A stretch of 64,000 bases of DNA from Catonia carolina. Its lineage: Eukaryota > Arthropoda > Insecta > Hemiptera > Achilidae. The notes under the pieces were generated by a model, which did no database searches, was not told where the DNA came from, and was given only the letters and a program-made list of their open reading frames with translations. Below are positions 30,731 through 43,104 of this stretch, in pieces (position 1 is the stretch's first letter; each line of letters begins with the position of its first letter). A program made the position numbers and the translations under genes. Location of the stretch: positions 1,994,323-2,058,322 of the forward strand of contig JAQMRL010000021.1 of NCBI GenBank assembly GCA_035578175.1, written 5' to 3'.

Positions 30731-31743
30731 ACAGGGTGATTCATGAAGTTCTCCCCCCACTTCTACAGCACATTGTACTAGTAAAAATAATGAAAAAATG
30801 TTATATAAACATAGGTCCGAAAACGCTTCGTTAGCGAGTTACAGCTAGCGAAAGTTTCGCCTGGATTTCAGTTCACCAGGTGAAATGAGGTCTTCCTGGA
30901 ATTGTGGTAAGGTAGATTAAGGGGCAAATTCAATCATTTCTTATGGTTTTTGATCTGATAAATTGAATAAAACAGGTCCCAGATCTGTAAGTTAAATAGT
31001 TTTTAAGAAAACCAGTGTCAAATGCAAAAAATGGAGTGAAAAACTTATTTTTTCATCTTTGGGCAAGGATAACTGTGTTATTTCACCAAGAAACAGTTAA
31101 AATTTTTCAATAAAACATGTAGAAAATTTTATTTTGAACAAACCGGTGTAAATTAAGTACACAGAAAGCGAATAGATGTTTGATTAAATGAGTTTTTATT
31201 CATAAGAGTACAAAGTAAAATTAACCGGAAAAACTAAAATGAAAAAATGTGTTTTTTTCACTCCATTTTTTTGCATTTGACACTGGTTTTCTCAAAAACT
31301 ATTCGCTTTCTGTGTACTTTATTTACACCGGTTTGTTCAGAATAAAATTTTCTACATTTTTTATTGAAAAATTTTAACTGTTTCTTGGTGAAATAACAAA
31401 GTTATTCTTGCCCAAAGATGAAAAAATGTGATTTTCACTCCATTTTTTGCATTTGACACTGGTTTTCTCAAAAACTATTTAACTTACAGTTCTGGGACCT
31501 GTTTTATTCAATTTATCAGATCAAAAACCATAAGAAATGATTGAATTCGCCCCTTAATCTACCTTACCACAATTCCAGGAAGACCTCATTTCACCTGGTG
31601 AACTGAAATCCAGGCGAAACTTTCGCTAGCTGTAACTCGCTAACGAAGCGTTTTCGGACCTATGTTTATATAACATTTTTTCATTATTTTTACTAGTACA
31701 ATGTGCTGTAGAAGTGGGGGGAGAACTTCATGAATCACCCTGT
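30731..31743. mobile_element. Fold-back element family G, copy G1 (1013-bp palindrome)
   Basis: Two arms of about 440 bp, ACAGGGTGATTCATGAAG at the left and its complement at the right, almost perfectly complementary, around a loop of about 130 bp (31173-31302). It is flanked by TA if the T and A next to CAGGGTG are counted as target duplication. No coding capacity. Transcripts would form a very long hairpin. Probably a non-autonomous DNA transposon. Confidence 0.9.
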
Positions 31744-31952
31744 ATATTTAATGTATTACTAAGTAAAATCTCATTTTTGTATCTTATTCTAAAGATTAAA
31801 TTTTGTTTTTCTCGGCATAATCTTAAAATTCTATTTTTTTAAATTTAACTCCATTTTTGGCTAGCTTAAATTTAGGGCAGTTAATTATTTGGAACTGGGG
31901 CACATTACAAAGAGAAAGAACAAATTAATGTTTAGAAGTCAAACTATTTTTC

Positions 31953-32150
31953 TTTTTTATTTATTTATTTATTTAACGTCGCATCAACTACTGAGGTCAT
32001 TAGCGACGACGTTGGGGAGTAACTATTGTACAATGGAGAATGAAATGATTTTTTGTAACGTATGAAAATATGCTGTGCTTGAGTGGGATTCGAACCCAGG
32101 ACCGCGTGATGAGAGGTGAGCACGTTACCAACAGCGCCAATGCGGCCGGT
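31953..32150 (-). mobile_element. tRNA-derived SINE family I, copy I1
   Basis: On the minus strand: GGCCGCATTGGCGC head, A-box-like GTTGGTAACGTGCTC, B box GGGTTCGAATCCC, a body with GACGTTAAATAAATAAA and an A/T-rich tail. tRNA-like head with unrelated body; not a tRNA gene. Confidence 0.82.
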
Positions 32151-32201
32151 ATAATATTAATATTTTAATATTTTTTCTTTAATATTTTGTATAGGAAAAA
32201 C

Positions 32202-32595
32202 CTGCCCATAACAGACAGGTGGAGTGTCAAATTTTTACACTCAATCTGTTCGTTGCAGGGCTAAAATAAATAGTTCTGTTTCTTATCACATGGTCAGCCA
32301 GTTGAATGACTGAATCATTTAAGAACAGAAGAGGTAGAGGTGTAACAGACACTAATCAGAGTTATCTTCTCTGAAAGTAATGAATTTCATTATACAGCCA
32401 GACCCTGTGGTGAACGAAGTGAAGGTGTCATTTGCAGAGTGGAAAATATGTGCTTTTCAGAGGGCCCGGCATGCTGATAAGCGTACTTTTCCACTCGGTG
32501 AGGAAGGCAATGGTAAACCACCTCACTCCTCGTTTTACTTAGTAAAACCTCTACAGGTTCAAACCAGCCTTTTGGCTGATGACCTAAACAACAAC
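32202..32595 (+). mobile_element. SINE-like family C, copy C5
   Basis: Full-length, tail CAACAAC at right, target duplication ATAGGAAAAAC (32191-32201, 32596-32606). The open frame through it is a shared property of the family, not a gene. Confidence 0.88.
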
Positions 32596-32606
32596 ATAGG
32601 AAAAAC

Positions 32607-33229
32607 AAAATGATTTTCTTGAAAAATATACTTTTTAATTCACTGAGTTTAGCAACCTACCTCAATCAAATACGACTGTTAATTTAAAAGGAAAAACATA
32701 AAATAAATTATTTATGACAAATTAAATACCTACTCGGTAATTTTATAACGTAGATTATTTCAGAAGGCTTCGACATTACAATGAACAAATTAATTTATTA
32801 ATTTTTTTTTGTAAGAAATAATAAAATAACTACACAGATGATATATCTTAGAAATAAACTTAAAATCTACGACAATAATAATATAAATAAATAAATAAAT
32901 ATAGATAAAATAATCTTATAAGTGTAAATTAAAGGTTCTGTGAATAAAGACGTTACAATAGACAATATTACAGCTTTCATAAACGTTTTGTATTTTATAG
33001 TTTAATTCTATAAGTAAGAAAAAACATCATTTAACTCCCCCTGCCAAGATGCATTCTACATAATCTATTTGATTTATCAATACTGTATTTATGTATTAAC
33101 CTATCACTGAACTATTGTACTTAATAAATATATTGTGTTGGGCGTTCATAATATTAAACAATAAGAAATAACTTCTTTGGTTATCATTGTTTAAAATATT
33201 ATTGGAAATGATAACTATATTAAAAAAAA
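32607..33229. other. AT-rich spacer
   Basis: No gene or repeat recognised. Confidence 0.5.
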
Positions 33230-33625
33230 TCTGGTATGAAACACTCACAGAACTTTCTCTTGCCAATGCAAATAATGACGTAATATATAAATTAACATTA
33301 GTAAAAAAACATTAGAAATAAATAAAAAACTAACCGCAAAAAACATAACTTTATTTTAATCATGAGTGAAAGAAGTAAAGAGAAAATTAACCTCAGTTTG
33401 GCTTTAAAAAAAACCGAAAATCACTTTTTCACGCTAAACTAGGCTCTGTAGACAAAAATTCTACAAATAAAAGTTGTAGATCTTTTTATTTCCTATAAAA
33501 TTGATTAGTTTTTTTGGGTTCAGGGGGTCTGAAAACGTGTAGATCCGATGAAAACTCGATTTCGAAAATTCGATTTGAAAACAACACTTTCCTTCCTATA
33601 TATATTCATATAGGCAAGAGAAAGT
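33230..33625 (+). mobile_element. Family A copy A10, internally deleted
   Basis: 396 bp: both ends (TCTGGTATGAAACACTC and the hairpin with GGCAAGAGAAAGT) are present, but the centre including the microsatellite is gone. The junction lies near 33507. Confidence 0.82.
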
Positions 33626-34593
33626 AAAAATCGTATGAGCCATTTTAGAGAAAATCACAACAAAGTGAAAAATCTGATGTGAAACACTCACACAACTTTC
33701 TCTTGCCAATGAAAATAATTAACAATAAACCTAACATTAGTAATAAAACATTAGAAATAAACTAGAAACTAACCTCAAAAACATAACCTTATTTTAATCA
33801 TGAGTGAAAGACGCAAAATGAAAATCGACCTGGTTGGCTTAAAAATATGGAAAATCACTCTTTCACGCTAAACTAGGCAATGTACAAAAAAATGCTTAAA
33901 ATAAAAGTTGTAGATCTCTTAATTTCCTATGAATTTTATTTTTATACACTATTGTCGTAAAATGCATACTAAGACCGAAATCTTAAAAAAATCGATTTTT
34001 CACACGTTTTCGTGAGAAAAAAACAGAAAATTGCTAATTACCGCTAAACTAAGCGTTATACAAAAAAATGTTTCAAATAAAAGTTGTAGAATTTTACATT
34101 CTCTACAACTTTTATTACCTATATAACGTTTTGCGCTAAAATGCATATTAAAGCCGCAATCTGAAAAAGAAAATGTTTTTACGTAAAAACAGCCTCACGC
34201 AGAATTTCAGCAAACATGGCGCCTACCCTATCTTGGAGAGCATAAAAAATGTAGTAAACCAGGCGATTTTAAAAAAAATCGTAGAACCAGTTTTTGAGAA
34301 AATCGCAAAAAAGTGAAAAATTACACGAATAAACTACTACTTCCGGTTGACTGATTTTGATGAAAATGTTCGTGTCGGGTCCGGTAGTGGTATGTAACGT
34401 AAGTTTCAAGTTTGAAGTTCGTACGATGTTCCGTTCTTGAGATATTTTGTATACACACACACACACAGACCAATCGCTAAAACATGTTTTTTGGGTTCAG
34501 GGGGTCTGAAAACGTATAGATCCGGTGAAAACTCTATTTCTAAAAATCGACATGCAACAATACTTTCCTAAATTCATATAGGCAACAGCAAGT
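33626..34593 (+). mobile_element. Family A copy A12, with a sliver of older A at its left
   Basis: 33673-34593 is a nearly complete copy; its hairpin is damaged (TTCCTAAATTCATATAGG) and the 3' repeat reads GGCAACAGCAAGT. 33626-33672 is a 47-bp fragment of another A copy sandwiched between A10 and A12, as expected if both inserted into an older A. Confidence 0.8.
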
Positions 34594-35124
34594 AAAAAAA
34601 ACAAAATTTTTTTAAAAATTAGCTTTAAAATGTTTATATAAACCATAAATAGAACAGGTGGGAATGTAAAAAGAAACATATTTATATTGTTCCGAATGGT
34701 TAACAATATTTAAATGATAAAAAAAGATTAATTAAGAAAAAATAATAAATAAAATAAAATATTAACATTTTTAACGGCGTTGAAGCGGTACCTCAATTCA
34801 AATGATTCATAAAAGTCACCGCACTTTATACTACATCACAGATAAATCCGTATTAAAAGTTAAGGTAACGTTACGCAAAAAAATTTAAGAACGAATTTCA
34901 AGCATAACGTAAACTGTAACGAAGGTAAACGTTCAACGTGATTAAAAATGTCCATGTAAACAAAATCATTTTTATGAAATCGTCCTTACATTTTGTGCTT
35001 TTTTTTCATAATTTCAAAGTTATTTACTTCACATGAAAAATACTACGCAGTACAAAACACCTGTTTAAATGAGTAATAATTTTATTTAATGAAACAGAAA
35101 TGCTACCGGATAAAAACGAAAAAA

Positions 35125-35989
35125 TCTGGTGTGAAACACTCACACAATTTGCACTTGCCAATGAAAAACATGACCAATATAACCTAACATTAGTAATAAA
35201 ATATTAGAAATAAACTAAAAACTAACCTCAAAAAACATAACCTTATTTTAATCATGAGTGAAAGACGCCAAATGAAAATCGACCTCATTTTGGCTTAAAA
35301 ATACGGAACATCACTCTTTCACGCTAAACTAGGCTGTTGTTGTTTAGGTCATCAGCCGAAAGGCTGGTTTGAACCTGTAGAGGTTTTACTAAGTAAAACG
35401 AGAAGTGAGGTGGTTTACCATTGCCTTACTCACTGAATGGAAAAGTACACTTATCAGCATGCCGGGCCCTCTGAAAACCACAAATTTTCCACTCTGCAAA
35501 TGACACCTTTACTTCATTCACCACAGGGTCTGGCTGTATAATGAAATTCATTACTTTCAGAGGAGATAACTCTGATTAGTGTCTTTTACACCTCTACCTC
35601 TTCTGTTCATAAATGATTCAGTCATTTAATTGGCTGACCATGTGACAAGAAACTGAACTATTTATTTTAGCCCTGCAACTAACAGATTGAGTGTAAATAA
35701 TTTGACAAACTAGGCTATATAGAGAAAATTGCTCTAAATAAAAGTTGTAGATATTTTTATTTCCTATGAATTTGATTATATATACTTTGTCGTAAAATGC
35801 ATACTAAGGCTGAAATCTTAAGAAAAAATCGATTTTTCACACGTTTTCGTGAGAAAAAAAACCAAAAATCGCTAATTACCGCTAAACTAAGCTTTATACG
35901 AAAAAATGTTTGAAATAAAAGTTGTAGAATTTTAAATTCTCTACAACTTTTATTATAAATTGTTGCGGTAAAATGCATGTTAAAGCCGC
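35125..35989 (+). mobile_element. Family A copy A13, 3' part missing, with SINE C6
   Basis: 5' end TCTGGTGTGAAACACTC present; it stops in AAAGCCGC at the tandem duplication junction. SINE C6 lies inside. Confidence 0.82.
35336..35706 (-). mobile_element. SINE-like family C, copy C6, 5'-truncated
   Basis: Lacks the last about 24 bp of the family's 5' end. Target duplication AAACTAGGCT (35326-35335, 35707-35716), which is sequence of the host A13. Confidence 0.88.
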
Positions 35990-36937
35990 ATTTCAAGCAT
36001 AACGTAAACTGTAACGAAGGTAAACGTTCAACTTGATTAAAAATGTCCATGTAAACATAATCATGTTTATGAAATCGTCCTTAGATTTGTGTTTTATTTT
36101 TCATCATTTTAAAGTTATTTACTCCACATAAAAAAAACTACGTAGTACAAAACACCTGTTTAAATGAGTAATAATTTTATTTAATGAAACAGAAATACCA
36201 CCGGATAAAACCGAAAAAAATCTGGTGTGAAATACTCACGCAACTTTCTCTTGCAAATGTAAATCATGACCAATATAACCTAACATTAGTAATAAAACAT
36301 TAGACATAAACAAAAAACTAACCTCAATAAATATAACCTTATTTTAATCATGAGTGAAAGACGCAAAATGAAAATCGACCTCATTTTGGTTTAAAAATGC
36401 GGAAAATCACTCTTTCAGGTTAGACTAGGCTCTGTAGAGAAAAATTCTCTAAATAACAGTTGTAGATCTTTAAATTGCCTATAAATTTGATTATATACAT
36501 TTGTCGTAAAATGCTAAGGCTGAAATTGTTTAAAAAAAAAAGTTTTTTTTTACACGTTTTTCGTTAGGAAAAAAAACAGAAAATCGCTAATTACCGCTAA
36601 ACTAAGCGTTATACAAAAAGAAATGTTCGAAATAAAAGTTGTAGGTTTTTAAATTCTCTACATTTTTTATTATATAATTTTTTCGCAAAAGCCTATTAAA
36701 GCCGTAATCTTAAAAAACAACTTTTTTACGTGAAAACAGCCGCACCAAGAATTTCAGCAAACATGGGGCCTACCCTATCTTGTACAGCACAAAAAATTTG
36801 GTAAACCAGGGGATTTTAAAAGTCTAAACGACTACTTCCGGTTGACCGATTTTAATGGAAAAGTTCATGTCGGGTCCGGTAGTGGTATGTAACTTAAGTT
36901 TCAAGTTAATACGATCTTCCGTTCTTGAGATATTCTG

Positions 36938-37185
<248 letters not shown>

Positions 37186-37309
37186 GACCAATTACTAGAA
37201 ACATGTTGTTTTTTTGGGTTTAGGGGGTCTGAAAACGTGTGTAGCCGGTGAAAACTCGATTTCGAATTATCGACATGAAAACAATACTTTCCTTCCTATA
37301 TATTCATAT

Positions 37310-37693
37310 GTTGTTGTTTGTTTAGGTCATCAGCCGAAAGGCAGGTTTGAACCTCTAGAGGTTTTACAAAGTAAAACGAGGAGTGAGGTGGTTTACAGGT
37401 GCCTTCCTCACTGAGTGGAAAAGAACGCTTTCAGTATGCCAGGCCCTCTGAAAAGCACTTATTTTCCACTCTGCATATGACACCTTCACTTCATTCACCA
37501 CAGGGTCTGGCTGTATAATGAAATTCATTACTTGCAGAGGAGATAACTCTGATTAGTGTCTTTTACACCTCTACCTCTTCTGTTCTTAAATGATTCAGTA
37601 ATTTAATTGGCTGACCATGTGGTAAGAAACAGAAATATTTATTTTAGCCCAGCAATGAACAGATTGAGAGTAAATAATTTGACTCTCCACCTG
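37310..37693 (-). mobile_element. SINE-like family C, copy C7, slightly truncated
   Basis: Family C copy lacking its last about 13 bp, inserted in the A14 hairpin. Only 3 bp (TAT) can be shared between flanks. Confidence 0.82.
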
Positions 37694-37710
37694 TATAGGC
37701 AAGAGAAAGA

Positions 37711-38395
37711 AAAAATCAATAGTTTTAGCAAAAAGTAAAATCCTATTGAATACGAATGAATTAAAAATAAAAATAATATATATTTAAAAATATATCTCGG
37801 TTAATTTACTTAAAAAATATATCCGTTTCATTAAGAATATCTTTCAAAAAATATATATTAAGATATTAAAAAACATAACATAAAAAATGACACAAACTAA
37901 TAAGTGAGTAGTTTATTTAAAACTAAGTTAGGATAGAGATGGCATCACTAGTGTTGGTGAAATATTTACAAGCCAAAAAATAATGTACACTAGTAGTATA
38001 AAATATATAAAAGAGTGTGTAGGATTTAAAAAGAGTAATCTTATGTCATCATATTCATAAAATAGTTTTAAAAGAACTAAAAAGACATTTTTTAAATAAG
38101 CGAAACAATTTGACAGTGTTAAAAGAGTGTATGGACAGTTTTCTTTCTAAGTATGATGTCGGGGCCATATGTAACAGTATTCATATTATAAATCTCAATG
38201 TAAATTAATCAGAGCAGAATGTTTCAGTTTAATTTTATTACAACAGATTCCATTCATATCCACTTCTTCTTCTTCACTACTACACACTTACGTATCGTTT
38301 ATAAATAATGTACAGTGCGGTTACTTATTAATACATCATATTATTTTTAATATCACCAACGGACTTGGTGTTTAAAAAATAAATGTCATCATTTT
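37711..38395. other. AT-rich spacer
   Basis: No gene or known repeat recognised. Confidence 0.5.
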
Positions 38396-38962
38396 TACTT
38401 TCTCTTGCTTACATGAAAATGAAGAAGGAATTATTTTTATTTTTTATTTTTTGGTTTACCCTCCGACTGTTCAGCAATTACTGCTAATGCAGACGGTGAA
38501 GGATGAAATGATTTTTTTTGTAACGTATGAAAAAATGCCGTGCCTGAATGGGATTCGAACCCAAGACCGCATGATGAGAGGCGAGCAACTACGCCAATTT
38601 AAAGTCGATTTTTTACCGGATCTACACGTTTTCAGACCCCCTGAACCCAAAAAACATGATTTTAGCAATTGGGCTGTGTGCGTGCGCGCGCGCGCGCGCG
38701 TGTGTGTGTGTGTGTACGCGCAAAATATGTCAAGAACGGAACATCATACGAACTTGAAACTTGAAACATATGTTAGATACTACTACCGGACCCGACACGA
38801 ACATTTTCATCAAAATCGGTCAACCGAAGTAATAAGTAGTTTATTCGATTCATTTTTCACTTTTTTGCGATTTTCTCAAAAACGGCTCCTACAATTTTTT
38901 TTTAAATCGCCTTTTACTAAATTTTTTATGCACATAATAAATTTTGTCTACATAATACGGTG
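38396..38962 (-). mobile_element. Family A fragment A15, interrupted by SINE I2
   Basis: Hairpin end at 38396 (diverged), then SINE I2, then the family continues through a GC/GT tract (38677-38714) to about 38962, where SINE C8 begins. The remaining half is missing. Confidence 0.75.
38431..38598 (-). mobile_element. tRNA-derived SINE family I, copy I2, head-truncated
   Basis: B box GGGTTCGAATCCC complement at about 38549-38561. It lacks the GCGGCCGGC head end. Nested in A15. Confidence 0.75.
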
Positions 38963-39356
38963 TGCCCATTACAGACAGGTGGAGAGTCAAATTATTTACT
39001 CTCAATCTGTTTTTGCTGGGCTAAAATAAATAGTTCTGTTTCTTATCACATGGTCAGCCAATTAAATGACTGAATCATTTAAGAACAGAAGAGGTAGAGG
39101 TGTAAAAGACACTAATCAGAGTTATCTCGTCTGAAAGTAATGGATTTGATTATACAGCCAGACCCTGTGGTGAATGAAGTGAAAGTGTCATTTGGAGAGT
39201 GGAAAATATGTGGGTTTTCAGAGGGCCTGGCATACTGATAAGCGTACTTTTCCACTCAGTGAGGAAGGCAATGGTATACCACCTCACTCCTCGTTTTACT
39301 TAGTAAAACCTCTACAGGTTCAAACCAGCTTTTTGGCTGATGACCTAAACAACAAC
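38963..39356 (+). mobile_element. SINE-like family C, copy C8
   Basis: Complete from TGCCCATTACAGACAGG to AACAACA. It separates two family A pieces; no clear target duplication was found. Confidence 0.82.
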
Positions 39357-39467
39357 ATGTAAATATGTAGGAAGGAACGTATTGCTTTATGTCGATTTTT
39401 TGAAATCGAGTTTTCACCGAATCTACACGTTTTCAGATCCCCTGAACCCCAACAACATGTTTTTAGC

Positions 39468-39522
<55 letters not shown>

Positions 39523-40335
39523 AACAAAATATCTCAAGAACGGACATATCTCAAGAATATCTTAAGAACAATATCTCAAGAACATTGTACGAAGTTGAAA
39601 CTTCAAACTTAAGTTAGGTACTACTAGAGAACCCGACACGAACATTTTCATCAAAATTGATCAACCGAAAGTAGTAGTTTATTCGATTCATTTTTCACTT
39701 TTTTGCGATTTTCTCAAAAACGGCTCCTATTTTGTTTAAATCGCCTTTTACTAAATTTTTTATGCTCTACATAATAGGGTAGGCGCCAAGTCTGCTGAAA
39801 TTCTAGGAGAAGTTGTTCTCTCATAGAAAAAACGGTTCTTTTTAAGATTGCAGCCTTAATATACATTTAAGCGCAAAAGGGTATATAATAAAAGTTGTAG
39901 ACAATTTAAAAATCTACAACTTTTGATTCGAACATTTTTTCTATAACGCTTAGTTTATCGGTAATTAGCGATTTTCTGGTTTTTCTTTCTCACGAAAACG
40001 TGTTAACAAAACGATTTTTTAAAGATTTCGGCCTTAGAAAGCATTTCACGTCAAAATGCATTATAACCAAATTGATAGGAAATTAAAAGAACTATAACTA
40101 TTATTTAAAGCATTTTCCTCTGCAGAGCTAGTTTAGCTTGAAAGAGTGATTTTCCGTATTTTTAAGCCAAATGAAGGTTGATTTTTATTTTGCATCATTC
40201 ACTCATGATTAAAATTAGGTTACGTTAATTGAGGTTAGTTTTTTGTTTATTTCTAATGTTTTATTACTAACGTTAGATTACATTGTTCATTATTTGCATG
40301 GGTAAGAGAAAGTCGTGTGAGAGTTTCACACCAGA
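39357..40335 (-). mobile_element. Family A copy A16, lacking the outer hairpin arm
   Basis: Starts inside the hairpin region (TGTAGGAAGGAACG), has a GT/GC tract at 39474-39518 and a small local triplication of the ATCTCAAGAAC box near 39528-39590, and ends TTCACACCAGA at 40335. Confidence 0.82.
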
Positions 40336-40627
40336 TGTTAATTATTCAACGCATTATTTAACGACTAGTTGAGTATTTTTTAATGGCAGTAGTTAGTGAC
40401 TAGTTTAGAAATGGTTAAAGAGAGACTGTACTTTGTATCCCGCCAATGTTATATTTAAAAGTAGGCAGCGAAAAATGCAGGAAGTTACGGAATCCGGCTA
40501 TCTAGGGAGTAAAATAACAAAGGATGAAGCACAAATTATATCAAAAGTAGAATTGCTCAAACCTAGAAGGACCTTTGAAATGAAAAACACCTTACTAACT
40601 ACAAATACTGATTTACAGATTAAAAAA

Positions 40628-41597
40628 TCTGGTGTGAAACACTCACACAACTTTCTCTTGCCAGTGCAAATAATTAACAATAAACCTAACATTAGTAATA
40701 AAACATAAGAAATAAACAAAAAACTAACCTCAACAAACATAACCTAATTTTAATCATGAGTGAAAGACGCAAAATGAAAATCAACCTCAGTTTGGCTTAG
40801 AAATACGGAAAATCACTCTTTCTCTCTAAACTAGGCTCTGTAGAGAAAAATGCTTTAAATAAAAGTTGTAGATCTTTTAATTTTCTATAAATTAAATTAT
40901 ATACTTTTTTGTCGTAAATGCATACTAAGGCCGAAATGTTAAAAAAATCGATTTTTCTCACGTTTTCGTGAGAAAAAAACAGAAAATCGCAAATTACCGC
41001 TAAACTAAGCGTTATACAAAAAAATGTTTGAAACAGAAGTTGTAGGTTTTTAAATTCTCTACAACTTTTATTATATAAGTTTTTGCGCTAAAATTTATAT
41101 TAAAGCCGTAATCTTAAAAAAACAACGTTTTTACGTGAAAACAGCCTCACCGAGAATTTCAGCAAACATGGCGCCTACCCTATCTTGTAGAGAATAAAAA
41201 ATTGAGTAAAATAGGCGATTTTAAAAAAAATCGTAGGAACAGTTTTTGAGAAAATCGCAAAAAACTGAAAAATTATACGAATAAACTACTACTTCCGGTT
41301 GACCGATTTTGATGAAAATGTTCGTGTCGCGTCCGGTAGTGGTATGTAACTTAAGTTTCAAGTTTCAAGTTCGTACGACGTTCCGTTCTTGAGATATTCT
41401 GTTCACACACAGACACACACACACACACACAGACACACACACACACACAGACACACACACACAGACCAATCGCTAAAAACATGTTTTTTGGGTTCAGGGG
41501 GTCTGAAAACGTATAGATCCGGTGAAAACTCGATTTCGAAAAATCGACATGAAAACAATACTTTCCTTCCTATATATTCATATAGGCAAGAGAAAGT
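40628..41597 (+). mobile_element. Family A copy A17, full length, inside a LINE
   Basis: Complete copy with CA tract at 41404-41465, both subterminal repeats and the hairpin. It lies in an A-run of the LINE (TTAAAAAA before, AAAAAAAATGG after). Confidence 0.88.
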
Positions 41598-41730
41598 AAA
41601 AAAAATGGCTTAAAACATTATGTTTGGAGTGCAGCATTATATGGAAACGAAACGTGGACGATATGGGCTGTAGAAAGGAAGAGGATAGAAGCTTTTGAAA
41701 TGTGGTGTTACAAGAAAATGTTGAAGATTA

Positions 41731-42647
41731 CGAGGGTCGTTTGAAAAGTCCGTGCAAAAATAAAAACTACTTAATTGTTTGGGGTAAAACTTTTTTATTT
41801 TTCGACATAGTCTACTTTTAGGCTTATACACTTCTTCCAACGCTGCTCTAGTTTGTTGATCCCTTCCGAATAATAGGATTTGTCCAAGTCTGAAAAATAG
41901 CCATTCGTTCCTGCAATCACGTCTTCGTTTGAATAAAATCTTTTTCCCGCTAGCCATTTCTTCAAATTGGGAAACAAATAGTAGTCCGAGGGACCCAAGT
42001 CTGGAGAATAGAGGGGATGTGAAACTAGTTGGAACCCAATTTCCATTAATTTTGCGATCACAACTGCTGAGGCGTGAGCTGGTGCGTTGTCGTGATGGAA
42101 AAGGACTTTTTTGTGGGGCAATCGTGGGCGTTTTTTTTGCAGCTCGGTTTTTCAACGGTCCAATAACGATGAATAATATGCACCTGTAATAGTTTTACCC
42201 TTTTCCAGATAATCGATGAAGAATATTCCTAGTGAATCCCAAAAGACAGTTGCCATAATCTTTCCGGCCGAAGGAACTGTCTTCGCCTTTTTTGGCGCAG
42301 ATTCCCCCTTCATAACCCACTGTTTAGATTGTTCTTTGGTCTCAGGAGTGTAGTGATGTATCCATGTTTCATCCACAGTGACAAAACGACGCTTAAAGTC
42401 CTGCGAATTCTTCTGAAACAGCTGCAAACCGTCCTTGCAACACTTCACACGAAATTCTTTTTCATCCATTATTTGAAAATCACTCGACTTCCTCGATTAA
42501 AAAGAAAGTCAAACACAAAGAAATAGACCGATCTGGCTGAAACTACAGATGTGTTTTTCCAACAGATGCTACTAACTAAACATATGCTCGATATGCGCCA
42601 GTAGTGCCATATATCTGACTTTGCAAGAACTTTTCAAACGACCCTCG
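41731..42647 (-). mobile_element. Mariner element with internal deletion
   Basis: 28-bp inverted ends starting CGAGGGTCGTTTGAAAAGT at both sides (few mismatches) and a TA target duplication (41729-41730, 42648-42649). It is 917 bp long, against about 1.3 kb for an intact mariner. The transposase frame on the minus strand is deleted and frameshifted. Confidence 0.92.
41795..42469 (-). pseudogene. Mariner transposase remnant (D,D34D type)
   Basis: Starts MDEKEFRV at 42469, then jumps directly to KCCKDGLQLF, so the N-terminal helix-turn-helix DNA-binding domain is deleted. The catalytic part remains: VDETW (first Asp), HHDNAPAH (second Asp) and YSPDLGPSDYYLFP (third Asp, mariner spacing). A frameshift near 42122-42152 separates the first Asp from the rest. 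It cannot encode an active transposase. Confidence 0.9.
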
Positions 42648-43104
42648 TACATAGGTGGACAAAATAAGTAATTTAGAGGGTCTTAGATGAGTGGATGAAA
42701 GAAAAAGTATATGGAAACATCTTACCAGAAGAAGGGATAGACTAGTGGGGCATATTCAGGGAGTGAATTGTAGGGGGAGGCAAAGGTTAACATATTTAAA
42801 GCAAATTACAAAAGATGTAGGGTGCTGACATAGTTTATTGAATGTATATAGTATGAAACGACTTGCGCAAGGCAGAAAAGCTTGAAGAACTGGATCAAAC
42901 CAGTCGAAAGACTGATGCAAAACAAGGTACATTTTTCATAGGGTTATAATAAACTCCATAATAGATGTATAGCTACAGCCAATGAAATAAATGGAGAGGT
43001 AGATCTGTTTCACAGAGATTGTAAAATTAAAGAAAAACTATACAGAATACTGTGAAAGAAGGCTGTTAATACTGCGTGATCTTTATGTTGTTTTATGTAT
43101 TTTT

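Larger units (their letters stand above)
34894..36800 (+). repeat. 1.1-kb tandem duplication of unique DNA plus a family A 5' part
   Basis: ATTTCAAGCATAACGT starts both at 34894 and 35990. Each unit has about 230 bp of unique sequence followed by the 5' part of a family A copy. The first unit's A copy stops at the duplication junction; the second continues to its 3' end. SINE C6 is only in the first unit, so it arrived after the duplication or was absent from one parental copy. Confidence 0.8.
40400..42920 (+). pseudogene. RTE-like LINE C-terminal region, split by family A copy and mariner
   Basis: Three collinear pieces: 40400-40627 (GYLGSKITKDEAQI), 41598-41728 (ALYGNETWTIWAVERKRIEA) and 42650-42920 (ending RRLAQ/RKA, NQSKD-like). 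They match the order of the RT C-terminus in arthropod RTE-like LINEs. Taking out the mariner and one TA restores the MLKI...VDKISN reading across the junction, apart from a stop. Frames are otherwise broken; old copy. Confidence 0.75.

Noticed and set aside
32380..32613. Short protein repeated at 13971, 28016, 32380 and 51475
   Set aside because: The frame is the body of SINE family C in either orientation; it has differing ends and no selection pattern visible.
38451..39029. 192-residue plus-strand gene
   Set aside because: It spans SINE I2, family A and SINE C8 end to end; it is a chance frame through three repeats.
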